Source of the DNA: Halomonas sp. M20 | GTDB taxonomy: Bacteria > Pseudomonadota > Gammaproteobacteria > Pseudomonadales > Halomonadaceae | Reading direction: 5' to 3' | Length of the DNA stretch: 64,000 nucleotides | NCBI RefSeq assembly: GCF_020622265.1 | Contig: NZ_JACNMQ010000010.1 | Location: forward strand, 31,041-95,040 | Shown: positions 8,352-17,384 of the stretch, one piece after another | Numbering within the stretch: position 1 is the first letter of the stretch | Layout: each line of letters starts with the position of its first letter | Notes under the pieces: model-generated | The model's database searches: none | What the model saw: only the letters and a program-made list of their open reading frames with translations | Told to the model about the DNA's origin: nothing | Program-made: the position numbers and the translations under genes

Positions 8352-9299
8352 ATGATGAGCGATCTTCCTCCCCTACGTTCGCTACAGGTATTCGAAGCAG
8401 TCGGGCGCTATGTCAGCATCGCCGAAGCGGCACGACGCTTGGCGATATCACCTGCCGCAGTAAGTCAACAAGTGAAGCTGCTTGAGGATGCATTGGGTTT
8501 GCGGTTGATAGAAAAAGATGGTCGAAAAATTCGACTGACTCAGGTGGGAAAAAAATACCATGGAAGCTGTAGTGAGGCTTTTGAAAGCCTGAGGATTGCC
8601 AGTGCTGAAGCCAAGTACAAGAAAAAAGGAAACAGCTTGAGTATAAGTGTCTTGCCGTCGCTGTTATCGACTTGGCTTCTTCCGTCAATCAATGACTGGC
8701 ATCGCCAAAACCCAGGCCTAGACATGCGTCTGGAGGGCAGTCATGCCGAACCCGAACTCGGCGGTAACGAGATCGACTTCAGGATTACGTATAGTGACCG
8801 AGCTAGAGAAGCAGAAAACGCGACGGAGCTTTTTCGGGACTGCGTCTTTCCGGTATGTAGTCCAACACTATTAACCCAGAAAATGCCTCTTGAAAATCCT
8901 GAGGATATTCTGCAATACCCGTTGCTCTCCATCGATTGGCTACCCAAGTTTTCGTCGCCACCTTCCTGGCGTGATTGGTTCGAATATCAACAGATAGTGG
9001 ATCGTAGTATCAACGACAGTTATCGGGTTTATTCGCTGTCGGCCATGGCAATCCAGGCGGCAATTAAAGGGCAGGGTTTTGTGTTGGCACAATATGCAAT
9101 GGTTGGACAAGAGTTAGAGGCAGGGCGCTTGGTGGCACCTTTTTTGAAACCATTGTCACTACCGTCATCCTACTATTTCACCTGGTCGAATCGTGTGTTT
9201 GATAGTGCGTATTGTCGACAGTTTCACCGTTGGATTATCGCCCAAGGAAAAAAGCAATCAGATGCAACAGAAGCGCTCTTTGCAGCCTCCCGTGAGTGA
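8352..9299 (+). CDS. LysR-family transcriptional regulator (GcvA-like)
   Basis: A 315-residue LysR regulator. Residues about 5-62 form the winged helix-turn-helix (PLRSLQVFEAVGRYVSIAEA, then AISPAAVSQQVKLLEDALGL), and the remainder is a periplasmic-binding-protein-like effector domain (ISVLPSLLSTWLLP and later strands). The opening PPLRSLQVFEA is typical of the GcvA subgroup. Clustered starts GTG 8349, ATG 8352 and ATG 8355 follow TTAAGAAG; the exact start is uncertain. It is divergent from the transporter-oxygenase operon and most likely controls it in response to the amino acid substrate. It ends before a hairpin shared with the hut operon end. Its codon use is visibly more AT-rich than that of neighbouring core genes, which hints at acquisition. 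Confidence 0.85.
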   Translation: MMSDLPPLRSLQVFEAVGRYVSIAEAARRLAISPAAVSQQVKLLEDALGLRLIEKDGRKIRLTQVGKKYHGSCSEAFESLRIASAEAKYKKKGNSLSISVLPSLLSTWLLPSINDWHRQNPGLDMRLEGSHAEPELGGNEIDFRITYSDRAREAENATELFRDCVFPVCSPTLLTQKMPLENPEDILQYPLLSIDWLPKFSSPPSWRDWFEYQQIVDRSINDSYRVYSLSAMAIQAAIKGQGFVLAQYAMVGQELEAGRLVAPFLKPLSLPSSYYFTWSNRVFDSAYCRQFHRWIIAQGKKQSDATEALFAASRE

Positions 9300-9307
9300 A
9301 GAAAGAC

Positions 9308-9344
9308 ACCACTGCTCTCCAGCAATAAACTGAAGAGCAGTGGT
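9308..9344. terminator. Bidirectional terminator between lysR and the hut operon end
   Basis: ACCACTGCTCT (9308-9318) pairs with AGAGCAGTGGT (9334-9344) in a perfect 11-bp stem with a 15-base loop. It lies between the convergent LysR gene and the last gene of the hut operon. Confidence 0.7.
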
Positions 9345-9346
9345 CA

Positions 9347-10186
9347 TTAAGCCACGCGACGCTTGTCGGTCAACAATGGAAACAGTTCATGGTCCATGGG
9401 CGCGCCCGCCGCCAACTCCTTTTCAAGGCCGGGGAAAGGCGGCGAGGTCGTCCAGTGCCGAGGGGCATGGGTCATGTCGTCGCCGAGAAAACGTACCGAG
9501 AAGGCGCGGCGGCGCCGGTTACCGTCGACACCCGCCGAGGCATGCAGCGTCAGCATGTTGAAGAACACCGCATCCCCGGGCTCCAGCGCCCAGCCGAGGA
9601 TCGTGTAGTCGCGACGATTGGCCTCGATATCCGGCAGGTCGTCGAGGCTGCCTTCGGGAAACCACTTGGCCTGGTTATCCATGAAGGTGCGCGGCATCAG
9701 CCAGGGCCCCTTGTGCGAACCGGCGACGAATTCCAGGGTGGCATCGCGGGATACCGGGTCCACCGGCAGCCACATGCTGACATTCTGGTGACCTTCTACG
9801 TTGTAGTAGGGCTGGTCCTGATGCCAGGGCGTGCGCTGGCGAGTGCCGGGCTCCTTGACCAGCAGGTGATCGTGGTACAGGCGCGCCTGCTGGCTCTGCA
9901 TCAGCTGCGCGGCCACTTCGCCGACGGCGGAGTCGAAGATGAATTGCCGGTATGCCGCGTTGTCCTGCCAGTTGCAGAAATCCTCGAAGAACCAGCCGGG
10001 ATCGTCCGGCTCGCTGGCTACCTTGGCACGCGGGCTGGGGGTGCGCAGATTTTCTTCGATGCCTTGGGTCAACTCATCGATCTGGTCCTGGCTGAACAGC
10101 CCGCGAATGCATACGGCACCGTCCCGCGCATAGGCCTCGACGATTTCGGGCGTGACCAAGGGGGCGGCGTGAGATTGTTGAGTCAT
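9347..10186 (-). CDS. Phytanoyl-CoA dioxygenase (PhyH) family 2-oxoglutarate oxygenase
   Basis: A 279-residue PhyH-family oxygenase. TPWHQDQPYYNVEG supplies the His-x-Asp pair and MLTLHASAGVDGNRRRRAFSVRF supplies the distal His and the 2-oxoglutarate-binding Arg, so the active site is complete. The start has GAGGAG upstream. It is the last gene of the minus-strand hut operon, 16 bases after the YuiF-type transporter. Members of this family hydroxylate small acids, osmolytes (for example ectoine by EctD) and natural products; it lacks enough EctD-like sequence for me to call it that. In this context histidine, urocanate or a related imported amino acid is a plausible substrate, by inference only. 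Confidence 0.75.
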   Translation of the reverse strand: MTQQSHAAPLVTPEIVEAYARDGAVCIRGLFSQDQIDELTQGIEENLRTPSPRAKVASEPDDPGWFFEDFCNWQDNAAYRQFIFDSAVGEVAAQLMQSQQARLYHDHLLVKEPGTRQRTPWHQDQPYYNVEGHQNVSMWLPVDPVSRDATLEFVAGSHKGPWLMPRTFMDNQAKWFPEGSLDDLPDIEANRRDYTILGWALEPGDAVFFNMLTLHASAGVDGNRRRRAFSVRFLGDDMTHAPRHWTTSPPFPGLEKELAAGAPMDHELFPLLTDKRRVA

Positions 10187-10202
10187 GGTTTTCTCCTCGA
10201 CA

Positions 10203-11549
10203 TTAGAGTGTCATGGCGGCTAACCAGCCAAACGCAATCAGCGGAATATTGAAGTGCAGGAACGTCGGTACCACCGTATCCCAGATATGATCGTGCTGGT
10301 GGTCTGCATCCAGTCCGGCGGTGGGGCCCAGCGTCGAATCCGAGGCCGGCGAGCCGGCGTCCCCCAGCGCCGCCGCGGTTCCCACCAGGGCGGTGGTGGC
10401 CAGCGCCGAGAAGCCGAAGCTCAAGCACATCGGAACATAGATGGCGGCGATGATCGGAATGGTGGCGAAGGACGAACCGATGCCCATGGTGATGAACAGG
10501 CCGACCAGCAGCATCACCAAGGCCGCCAGGGCGCGACTGTCACCGATCAATGCCACGGAGCTCTGCACCAGGTCGGGTATCTCGCCGGTGGCCTTCATGA
10601 CCCCGGCGAAGCCGGCGGCGGCGATCATGATGAACCCCACCATGGCCATCAGGCGCATGCCCTGGGTGAAGACGCCGTCCTGTTCGTCCCAACGCACGAT
10701 GCCGCTGAACGATAGCAGCGCGAAGCCGGCCAGGCCGCCGAAGATCATCGAACCGCTCCACAGTTGTATGACCAGAGCGACCACCAGGGCAGCGATGATG
10801 ACGCCCAGTTGCCAGGCCTTGAGCTTGGCAGGCTGTTGCTTGTTTTCTGCCTGGCCGTCGATGGGCCGATCCTCGTAGCGACGCTTCTTGCGATAGCTGA
10901 TGAAGATGGCAATGACGAGCCCCAGCACCATGCCCAGGGCCGGAATGATCATCGCCTTGGGTGGAGCGTCGCGTCCGATCTGAAAGTCGAGCGCTTGCCC
11001 GGCCTCGTTGATGTTGCCCATCAGGATGTCGTTGAGAAAGATGGTGCCGAAGCCGATCGGCGTGGTCATGTACATCACCGTGATGCTGAAGGTGATGGCG
11101 CAGGCCACGGCGCGGCGATCGAGCTGCAGATGATTCATGATCACCAGCAGCGGCGGCACCAGAATGGGAATGAAGGCGATATGCACCGGAATGATCGTGC
11201 CCGAGGCGAAGCCGGCCAGGATCAGACTGGCGAATAGACCCCAGGTGACCATGCGCGCGTGGGACTGGGTCTGCGCGCTGCCCTGAAAGGTATCGATGAT
11301 TCGAGTGGAAAGGCGCTGGGTGATGCCGGAGCGCGACAGCATCACCGCGAAGGCGCCCAGGGTCGCGTAGGCCAGCGCCACCGGAGCACCACCGCCCAGG
11401 CCATCATTGAAGGCCGTGACGATCTCCCCGGCGGGCAAGCCGGCATAGAGACCCCCAATGATAGCGGCGGCGATCAGGGCGAATACCACGGAGACCCGCA
11501 GCAGACTCAAGGTCACCATGATCAGGACGGCGAGTATGATTGCATTCAT
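10203..11549 (-). CDS. YuiF/NhaC-type predicted histidine transporter in the hut operon
   Basis: A 448-residue polytopic membrane protein of the NhaC-related YuiF group. FNDGLGGGAPVALAYATLGA, PVHIAFIPILVPPLL and AALGDAGSPASDSTLGPTAGLD are shared nearly word for word with the paralogue at 6724-8178. It starts at an ATG preceded by AGGGAAA, 76 bases after hutH and on the same strand, and is followed closely by the PhyH oxygenase. Its place in the hut operon supports histidine or urocanate uptake as the function. Direction and ion coupling are not evident from sequence. Confidence 0.8.
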   Translation of the reverse strand: MNAIILAVLIMVTLSLLRVSVVFALIAAAIIGGLYAGLPAGEIVTAFNDGLGGGAPVALAYATLGAFAVMLSRSGITQRLSTRIIDTFQGSAQTQSHARMVTWGLFASLILAGFASGTIIPVHIAFIPILVPPLLVIMNHLQLDRRAVACAITFSITVMYMTTPIGFGTIFLNDILMGNINEAGQALDFQIGRDAPPKAMIIPALGMVLGLVIAIFISYRKKRRYEDRPIDGQAENKQQPAKLKAWQLGVIIAALVVALVIQLWSGSMIFGGLAGFALLSFSGIVRWDEQDGVFTQGMRLMAMVGFIMIAAAGFAGVMKATGEIPDLVQSSVALIGDSRALAALVMLLVGLFITMGIGSSFATIPIIAAIYVPMCLSFGFSALATTALVGTAAALGDAGSPASDSTLGPTAGLDADHQHDHIWDTVVPTFLHFNIPLIAFGWLAAMTL

Positions 11550-11625
11550 CTGTTTCCCTTATGTGTTGTGATTGTCGGGATGTCGGGGATTGCAGCGTCT
11601 AGATGACGCGGGGTCTTTGTTTACC

Positions 11626-13164
11626 TCATGCTGATCGACTCGGCAAGAGCGACGCCGGAATCAAGCCGCTCAGGGTGCGCTCTTCCAGCAGTTCTATAGC
11701 TGCCTCGATATCCGGGGCGAAGAAACGATCCTTGTCGTAGTAGCGCACCCGTTCACGTAGGGCTTGGCGTGCGGTTTCCAGGGGCTCGGTGGTGGTCAAC
11801 CCTTGGCGAAAGTCCAGCCCCTGGCAGGCGGCCAGCCATTCGATGGCGATGGTGCCGCGCACGTTGGCGGCCATTTCCCATAGGCGCTTGCCAGCGGCTG
11901 GCGCCATGGAGACGTGGTCCTCCTGGTTGGCGGAGGTGGGCAGGCTGTCGACGCTATGTGGATGCGCCAGGGCCTTGTTCTCGCTGGCTAGGGCGGCAGC
12001 CGTCACCTGGGCAATCATGAAGCCGGAGTTGACGCCGCCTTTTTCCACCAAGAAGGGCGGCAGCCGGGACATATTCTTGTCCATCATCAGCGAGATGCGC
12101 CGCTCGGTCAGCGAGCCGATTTCGGCGATAGCGAGCGCCAGGTTGTCCGCGGCCATGGCCACCGGCTCGGCGTGGAAGTTGCCCCCGGAGATGATGTCGC
12201 CTCCCTCGGCGAACACAAGCGGGTTGTCGGAGACCGCATTGGCTTCGACTTCCAATATCGCAGCGACCTGGCGTATCTGGCCCAGGCAAGCGCCCATCAC
12301 CTGGGGTTGGCAACGCAGCGAATAGGGGTCCTGGACCTTGCCGCAATCGATATGCGAATCGCTGACCACGCTGCGCTCCCCGAGTAAATGGCGATAGGCG
12401 CTAGCGGCATCGATCTGACCCTGCTGACCGCGAGCATCATGAATGCGCGCATCGAAGGGCGAGCGTGAACTGAGCGTGGCTTCTACGGTTAGTGCCCCAC
12501 ACACGGTCGCGGCGGCGTAAAGGTCTTCTGCTTCAAACAGGCCGCGTAGGGCATAGACGGTGGAGACCTGGGTGCCATTGAGCAGTGCCAGACCTTCCTT
12601 GGGCGCCAGTGCCAGCGGTGTCAGGCCGGCCACTTCCAGCGCTTGGCGGGCAGGCAGCCACTTGCCTTGATAACGCGCCTGGCCTTCACCCAGCAGCAGG
12701 GCGCTCATATGGGCCAATGGCGCCAGGTCGCCGGAGGCCCCCACGGAACCCTTGAGCGGAATGCGCGGGTAGACCTCGGCATTGATCAGCGCGATCAGCG
12801 CGTCCAGCACCTGGCGGCGAATGCCCGAGAAGCCCCGCGCCAGGGCATTGACCTTGAGCACCATGATCAGGCGCACCAGGGCATCGTCCATGGGTTCGCC
12901 GACGCCGGTGGCATGAGAAAGCACTAGCGAGCTTTGCAGATTCTTGAGCTGGTCCTTCTCGATACGCGTCTGGGCCAGCAGGCCGAAACCGGTATTGATG
13001 CCGTAAACGGTGCGGTCATCCTCAAGCACCTGGTTGACGCAATCGACACTGCGCTGAATGGCTGCGTTGGCACTATCCGGCAGGTTGACCTGGATCGCCG
13101 CCTCGAACACCTTGCGCATCTGCGCCAGGGTCATATTGCCGGGAGAGATTTCCAGTTGATTCAT
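11626..13164 (-). CDS. hutH: Histidine ammonia-lyase
   Basis: A 512-residue histidine ammonia-lyase, full length for the family; it deaminates L-histidine to trans-urocanate in the cytoplasm, the first step of histidine use. [16 protein letters not shown] holds the Ala-Ser-Gly triad that cyclises into the MIO electrophile, and [12 protein letters not shown] and [12 protein letters not shown] are conserved active-site regions. The start [10 protein letters not shown] overlaps the hutU stop in an ATGA, so the two are co-translated. A long reading frame continues upstream of this ATG but only runs antiparallel through hutU in another frame, so it is ignored. Expected to be repressed by HutC. Confidence 0.95.
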   Translation of the reverse strand: MNQLEISPGNMTLAQMRKVFEAAIQVNLPDSANAAIQRSVDCVNQVLEDDRTVYGINTGFGLLAQTRIEKDQLKNLQSSLVLSHATGVGEPMDDALVRLIMVLKVNALARGFSGIRRQVLDALIALINAEVYPRIPLKGSVGASGDLAPLAHMSALLLGEGQARYQGKWLPARQALEVAGLTPLALAPKEGLALLNGTQVSTVYALRGLFEAEDLYAAATVCGALTVEATLSSRSPFDARIHDARGQQGQIDAASAYRHLLGERSVVSDSHIDCGKVQDPYSLRCQPQVMGACLGQIRQVAAILEVEANAVSDNPLVFAEGGDIISGGNFHAEPVAMAADNLALAIAEIGSLTERRISLMMDKNMSRLPPFLVEKGGVNSGFMIAQVTAAALASENKALAHPHSVDSLPTSANQEDHVSMAPAAGKRLWEMAANVRGTIAIEWLAACQGLDFRQGLTTTEPLETARQALRERVRYYDKDRFFAPDIEAAIELLEERTLSGLIPASLLPSRSA

Positions 13165-14855
13165 TGCTTGCCTCCACGATCGTTGATCATCGGTAGGTCG
13201 AGACCGTTTTCCTTGGCGGATTCGATGGCGATGTCGTAGCCGGCGTCGGCGTGGCGCATCACCCCGGTGCCCGGGTCGTTGCGCAGCACGCGTCCAACTC
13301 GGGCATGGGCGTCGTCGCTGCCGTCGCAGACGATCACCACCCCGGCGTGCTGGGAGTAACCCATGCCCACGCCGCCGCCGTGATGCAGCGATACCCAGGT
13401 GGCGCCGCCGGCGGTGTTGAGCAGGGCGTTGAGCAGCGGCCAGTCGGAGACCGCGTCCGAGCCGTCGCGCATTGCTTCGGTCTCGCGATTGGGGCTGGCC
13501 ACGGAGCCTGAGTCCAGGTGATCGCGGCCGATCACCACTGGCGCCTTGAGCTCGCCGTTCCTGACCATTTCGTTGAAAGCCTGACCGAGGCGGGCGCGGT
13601 CTCTGAGGCCGATCCAGCAGATACGCGCAGGCAGTCCCTGGAAGGAAATGCGTTCCTTGGCCATGTCCAGCCAGTTGTGCAGATTGGGATCGTCCGGTAT
13701 CAGTTCTTTGACCTTCTGATCGGTCTTGTAGATGTCCTCCGGGTCGCCGGACAGCGCCGCCCAGCGGAAGGGGCCGATCCCCTGGCAGAACAGCGGCCGA
13801 ATGTAGGCGGGTACGAAGCCGGGGAAGTCGAAGGCATTCGTCACGCCTTCGTCCTGAGCCATCTGGCGGATGTTGTTGCCGTAGTCGAAGGTGGGAATGC
13901 CCATCTTCTGGAAATCGAGCATCGCCTGAACGTGTACCGCCATGGACTGCTTGGCGGCCTTGACCACTGCCTCTGCCTCGGTCTTGCCCCGGGCCAGATA
14001 GTCGTCCCAGCCCCAGCCCGAGGGCAGGTAGCCGTGCAGCGGATCGTGGGCACTGGTCTGGTCGGTGACCATATCCGGACGGGCGCCGCGCTTGACCAGC
14101 TCTGGCAGCACATCCGCGGCGTTGGCGCACAGGCCGATGGAGATCGCCTTGCCTTCGGCGGTGTACTTCTCGATGCGCTTGAGGGCGTCGTCGAGATCAT
14201 CCGCTTGCTCGTCGAGATAGCGGGTACGCAGGCGGAAGTCGATGCGGGACTGCTGACACTCGATGTTCAGCGAGCAGACACCGGCCATGCTGGCGGCGAG
14301 GGGCTGGGCGCCGCCCATGCCGCCGAGGCCGGCGGTGAGAATCCAACGCCCCTTGAGGTTGCCGTCGTAGTGCTGGCGACCGGCCTCGACGAAGGTCTCG
14401 TAGGTGCCCTGAACGATGCCCTGGGAGGCGATGTAGATCCAGGAACCGGCGGTCATCTGGCCGTACATCATCAGGCCCTTGCGATCCAGCTCGTTGAAAT
14501 GCTCCCAGTTGGCCCAGGCGGGAACCAGGTTGGAGTTGGCGATCAGCACCCGGGGCGCGTCCCTATGGGTCTCGAACACGCCCACCGGCTTGCCGGACTG
14601 AATCAGCAGGGTCTGGTGGTCTTCCAGGCGCTGCAGGGTCTCGACGATCTTGTCGTAGCACTCCCAGTCCCGGGCGGCGCGACCGATCCCGCCGTAGACC
14701 ACCAGGTCCTCAGGGCGTTCGGCCACGTCCGGGTGCAGGTTGTTCATCAACATGCGCATGGGCGCCTCGGTGAGCCAGCTCTTGCAGGTGAGCTGGCTAC
14801 CGGTGGGGGCGGCGATCTTGCGGCTAGGGTCGTGACGCTTGTCGTCGATGGACAT
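13161..14855 (-). CDS. hutU: Urocanate hydratase
   Basis: A 564-residue urocanate hydratase (urocanase), converting urocanate to imidazolonepropionate with tightly bound NAD. The sequence matches the family over its whole length, for example [38 protein letters not shown] (the NAD-binding glycine-rich loop), [14 protein letters not shown] and [18 protein letters not shown]. The ATG at 14855 ([13 protein letters not shown]) has GAGGAA eight bases upstream and is preferred over ATG 14870. It is the third gene of hutI-hutG-hutU-hutH, and its TGA overlaps the hutH ATG. Confidence 0.95.
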   Translation of the reverse strand: MSIDDKRHDPSRKIAAPTGSQLTCKSWLTEAPMRMLMNNLHPDVAERPEDLVVYGGIGRAARDWECYDKIVETLQRLEDHQTLLIQSGKPVGVFETHRDAPRVLIANSNLVPAWANWEHFNELDRKGLMMYGQMTAGSWIYIASQGIVQGTYETFVEAGRQHYDGNLKGRWILTAGLGGMGGAQPLAASMAGVCSLNIECQQSRIDFRLRTRYLDEQADDLDDALKRIEKYTAEGKAISIGLCANAADVLPELVKRGARPDMVTDQTSAHDPLHGYLPSGWGWDDYLARGKTEAEAVVKAAKQSMAVHVQAMLDFQKMGIPTFDYGNNIRQMAQDEGVTNAFDFPGFVPAYIRPLFCQGIGPFRWAALSGDPEDIYKTDQKVKELIPDDPNLHNWLDMAKERISFQGLPARICWIGLRDRARLGQAFNEMVRNGELKAPVVIGRDHLDSGSVASPNRETEAMRDGSDAVSDWPLLNALLNTAGGATWVSLHHGGGVGMGYSQHAGVVIVCDGSDDAHARVGRVLRNDPGTGVMRHADAGYDIAIESAKENGLDLPMINDRGGKQ

Positions 14856-14903
14856 GCTTGGGTTCCTCATGATTGAAAGTGGACTGATGGCCGTGACGCC
14901 GTC

Positions 14904-15911
14904 TCAGCCGGTCAGGGTCAGTTGGTGAACGAGCCGCGCCGCCACCCTGGCGGTGCGGTTATCGATATCGAAATCCGGGTTGAGTTCGGCGATGTCCGCG
15001 AGCCGGAGCTTGCCGCTGTCGCGGATCGTCTCGATCAAGGGTTCGAGCAGCGCCAACGACACGCCACGGGCCGCCGGCGCGCTGACGCCCGGCGCTTCGC
15101 AGGCCGGCAGCACGTCGAGATCGATGGTCAGGTAGATGTGCTCACAGCGCGCGGCGAACCGCTCCAGGTCCCGGGTGATGCTCTCGAGATGCGCGGCGAC
15201 GAAGTCGCGATCCTCGCGTACCAGCACCTTGAGTTCCGCCGCACGCTGGAACAGGTTGCGGGTGTTGCTGGCCCGGCTGACGCCCAGGCAAGCGTACCTG
15301 AACGGCCAGCCGCGCTGCTCGCACTGCTCGGCGATCTGGGAAAAGGGCGTGCCGGAAGAACGCACATGGCTCGGGTCGCGCAGGTCGAAGTGCGCATCGA
15401 GGTTGACGATGCCGATCCTGGGCGCTTTGGTGCTTTGATCTTTTAGGGCTTGATCTTCTGGGGCTTGATCTTCTGGGGCTTGATCTTCTGGGGCTTGGCC
15501 TTCCAGGTGCCGGGCGAGCCCTTGCCAGCTGCCGAAGGCGATCTCGTGGCCACCTCCCAGCACCACCGGGAAATGGCCGGCGTCGAGCAGGTTGGCCAGG
15601 CGCTCACCGAGACGCTGCTGCGCCTCTTCCAAGGCATCGCCCTCGCACACCACATCGCCGGCATCGAACGCCAGGCCCTGGCGATGCCAGGCCAGCGGCG
15701 CCAGGGCGCGACGGATCGCCTCAGGCCCCTTGGCGGCGCCGGGTCGACCCTGATTGCGCTTAACTCCCGCATCCGAGGCAAAGCCGAGCAGGGCGACGCC
15801 CTTGCCATCGGCCTGATCTATAGGCCGAATGCACTGATGCCAGCGCTCGCTGTCGCTTTCCGGATCCGTGCGTCCGGTCCAGGCAGACATATCGATGGTC
15901 TCAGCGGCCAT
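14904..15911 (-). CDS. hutG: Formimidoylglutamase
   Basis: A 335-residue arginase-superfamily enzyme that hydrolyses N-formimidoyl-L-glutamate to glutamate and formamide, the last step of the four-enzyme hut route. The binuclear Mn site is seen in [21 protein letters not shown] and [22 protein letters not shown]. The ATG at 15911 has AGGGAGAA upstream and overlaps the end of hutI by 11 bases. An unusual low-complexity insert of PEDQA repeats, encoded by a 15-base tandem repeat, lies between the His-containing and DAHFD motifs. It probably forms a surface loop, since the catalytic motifs on both sides are intact. Confidence 0.92.
   Translation of the reverse strand: MAAETIDMSAWTGRTDPESDSERWHQCIRPIDQADGKGVALLGFASDAGVKRNQGRPGAAKGPEAIRRALAPLAWHRQGLAFDAGDVVCEGDALEEAQQRLGERLANLLDAGHFPVVLGGGHEIAFGSWQGLARHLEGQAPEDQAPEDQAPEDQALKDQSTKAPRIGIVNLDAHFDLRDPSHVRSSGTPFSQIAEQCEQRGWPFRYACLGVSRASNTRNLFQRAAELKVLVREDRDFVAAHLESITRDLERFAARCEHIYLTIDLDVLPACEAPGVSAPAARGVSLALLEPLIETIRDSGKLRLADIAELNPDFDIDNRTARVAARLVHQLTLTG
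15435..15494 (-). repeat. 15-bp tandem repeat inside hutG (PEDQA repeats)
   Basis: The 15-base unit TTGATCTTCTGGGGC (plus strand) occurs three times exactly (15450-15464, 15465-15479, 15480-15494), with a degenerate fourth copy at 15435-15449. On the coding strand it encodes repeated PEDQA, in frame, so copy-number change would lengthen or shorten hutG without a frameshift. Confidence 0.9.
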
Positions 15912-17112
15912 GGGTGAGTTCTCCCTGGAACAGACGCTGACGCAGCCGGCCGGGTTGCACGGCATAGGCCAGTTCCGCCGGACGTTGGATATCCCACACG
16001 CAGAGATCGGCGACGGCGCCTTCCTCGATGCGTCCCAGTTCGTTTTGACCCAGTGCCTTTGCGCTCTGGGCGGTGAGACCGGCCAACGCCTCCCGGGGCG
16101 TCAAACGAAACAGGGTACAGGCGAAGTTGAGCATCAGGCTCGGCATGAACAGCGGTGAGCTGCCCGGGTTGCAGTCCGTGGCGACGGCCATGGGCACGCC
16201 AGCGTCGCGCAGTGCCTGGACAGGCGGCAGTTGAGTCTCGCGCAGGGTATGAAAGGCGCCGGGCAGAATGACGGCGACGCTGCCGGCCTGGCGCATGGCC
16301 GCAATGCCCGCGTCGTCCAGATATTCGATATGATCCACGGAGAGTGCGCCATAGCCCGCCGCCATGGCGGTACCGCCCAGATTGGAGAGCTGTTCCGCGT
16401 GAGCCTTGATGGGCAGGCCATGGGCTTTGGCGGCCTGGAAGACGCGCTCACACTGGGCTACGGAAAAGGCGATCTTCTCGCAGAACACATCGACCATGTC
16501 GACGAGGTTTTCCGCGACGGCGGCCGGAATCATCTCGTCGCACACTAGGGCGATATAATCGTCGCTTGCACCTTCGTATTCCGGCGGCAGGGCATGGGCA
16601 CCCAGCAGGGTGGTGACGACCCGTACCGGCAGCGCCTCGCCGAGTCGCCGGGCGACCCGCAGCATCTTGAGTTCATCCTCGACATTCAGCCCGTAGCCGG
16701 ACTTGATCTCCACCGTGGTCACGCCGTCGTGGATCAGCGCCTGCAGGCGTGGCAGGGCCTTGTCGAACAGCTCTTCCTCGCTGGCCTCCCGGGTGGCGCG
16801 CACGGTGCTGAGAATGCCGCCGCCGGCCTTGGCGATCTCCTCGTAGCTGGCGCCTTCGAGACGCATCTCGAATTCGTCGGCGCGATTGCCACCAAATACC
16901 AGGTGGGTGTGGCAGTCCACCAGCCCCGGCGTCATCACGCCGCCGCTTCCGGCCAGGGTGCTGTCCGCAGCACTGGTCGCATCGAACTCCTTCATCGGCT
17001 GCAGTTTTTCGATTCGGCCATCGCGCACCATCACCGCCATCGGCTCGGGAAGCTCTTCGATGCCGTCGAATACCGTGATGTCGCGCCAGAGGAGTCGGGT
17101 CGAACGGGTCAT
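15901..17112 (-). CDS. hutI: Imidazolonepropionase
   Basis: A 403-residue amidohydrolase that opens the imidazolone ring of 4-imidazolone-5-propionate to give formimidoylglutamate. [23 protein letters not shown] holds the metal-binding HxH and substrate-binding residues, [10 protein letters not shown] the conserved Lys/Tyr, [13 protein letters not shown] the further His, and [12 protein letters not shown] the Asp. The ATG at 17112 is preceded by AAGGAGG. It is the first gene of the minus-strand hut operon, and a perfect HutC-type palindrome lies 33 bases upstream, so repression by HutC and induction by urocanate are expected. Confidence 0.95.
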   Translation of the reverse strand: MTRSTRLLWRDITVFDGIEELPEPMAVMVRDGRIEKLQPMKEFDATSAADSTLAGSGGVMTPGLVDCHTHLVFGGNRADEFEMRLEGASYEEIAKAGGGILSTVRATREASEEELFDKALPRLQALIHDGVTTVEIKSGYGLNVEDELKMLRVARRLGEALPVRVVTTLLGAHALPPEYEGASDDYIALVCDEMIPAAVAENLVDMVDVFCEKIAFSVAQCERVFQAAKAHGLPIKAHAEQLSNLGGTAMAAGYGALSVDHIEYLDDAGIAAMRQAGSVAVILPGAFHTLRETQLPPVQALRDAGVPMAVATDCNPGSSPLFMPSLMLNFACTLFRLTPREALAGLTAQSAKALGQNELGRIEEGAVADLCVWDIQRPAELAYAVQPGRLRQRLFQGELTHGR

Positions 17113-17144
17113 GATGCCTCCTTGCAGATCGGTTTGAAACTTTA

Positions 17145-17156
17145 TTGTATATACAA
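17145..17156. promoter_or_regulatory. HutC operator upstream of hutI
   Basis: TTGTATATACAA is a perfect 12-base palindrome containing TGTA-N2-TACA, the core described for HutC sites in Pseudomonas. It lies just before the hutI ribosome-binding site, where bound repressor would block the operon. Confidence 0.75.
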
Positions 17157-17337
17157 ATAAGCTAGCCATCGGCTAGCGTCAAGGTATTGCCATCGATCGT
17201 TTTGATCTCCTTGGCTTTATAAGAGGTTTAAATATTAAAATTCAATGGTTTATATTTATTTTTCTTCGAATAGAACTCCCTTAGACATTGGTCGTAGAGA
17301 GACTGTTCGCCATGTCGTGATACTGCTTTTGGCGCTA

Positions 17338-17349
17338 TTGTATATACAT
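17338..17349. promoter_or_regulatory. Second HutC-type operator, upstream of the yjiH-like gene
   Basis: TTGTATATACAT differs from the hutI operator by its last base and keeps the TGTA-N2-TACA core. It lies 36 bases before the start of the divergent membrane protein gene, which implies that this gene belongs to the same regulon. The approximately 180 bases between the two operators are AT-rich and hold the two divergent promoters. Confidence 0.65.
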
Positions 17350-17384
17350 AAAGAAAGCACAACGACGAACTGCGAGGCCTGCGT

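Noticed and set aside
9347..10186. Ectoine hydroxylase EctD
   Set aside because: The protein has the general PhyH motifs, but I did not see the characteristic EctD signature and there are no ect genes nearby.
11626..14130. A long minus-strand reading frame reaching upstream of hutH
   Set aside because: The part above 13164 is antiparallel-frame translation of hutU (low-complexity Arg/Gly/Ala text) and has no family similarity. The ATG at 13164 gives a normal-length HutH.
13518..14876. Long plus-strand frame opposite hutU
   Set aside because: It mirrors hutU and encodes biased composition without recognisable motifs; a high-GC shadow frame.
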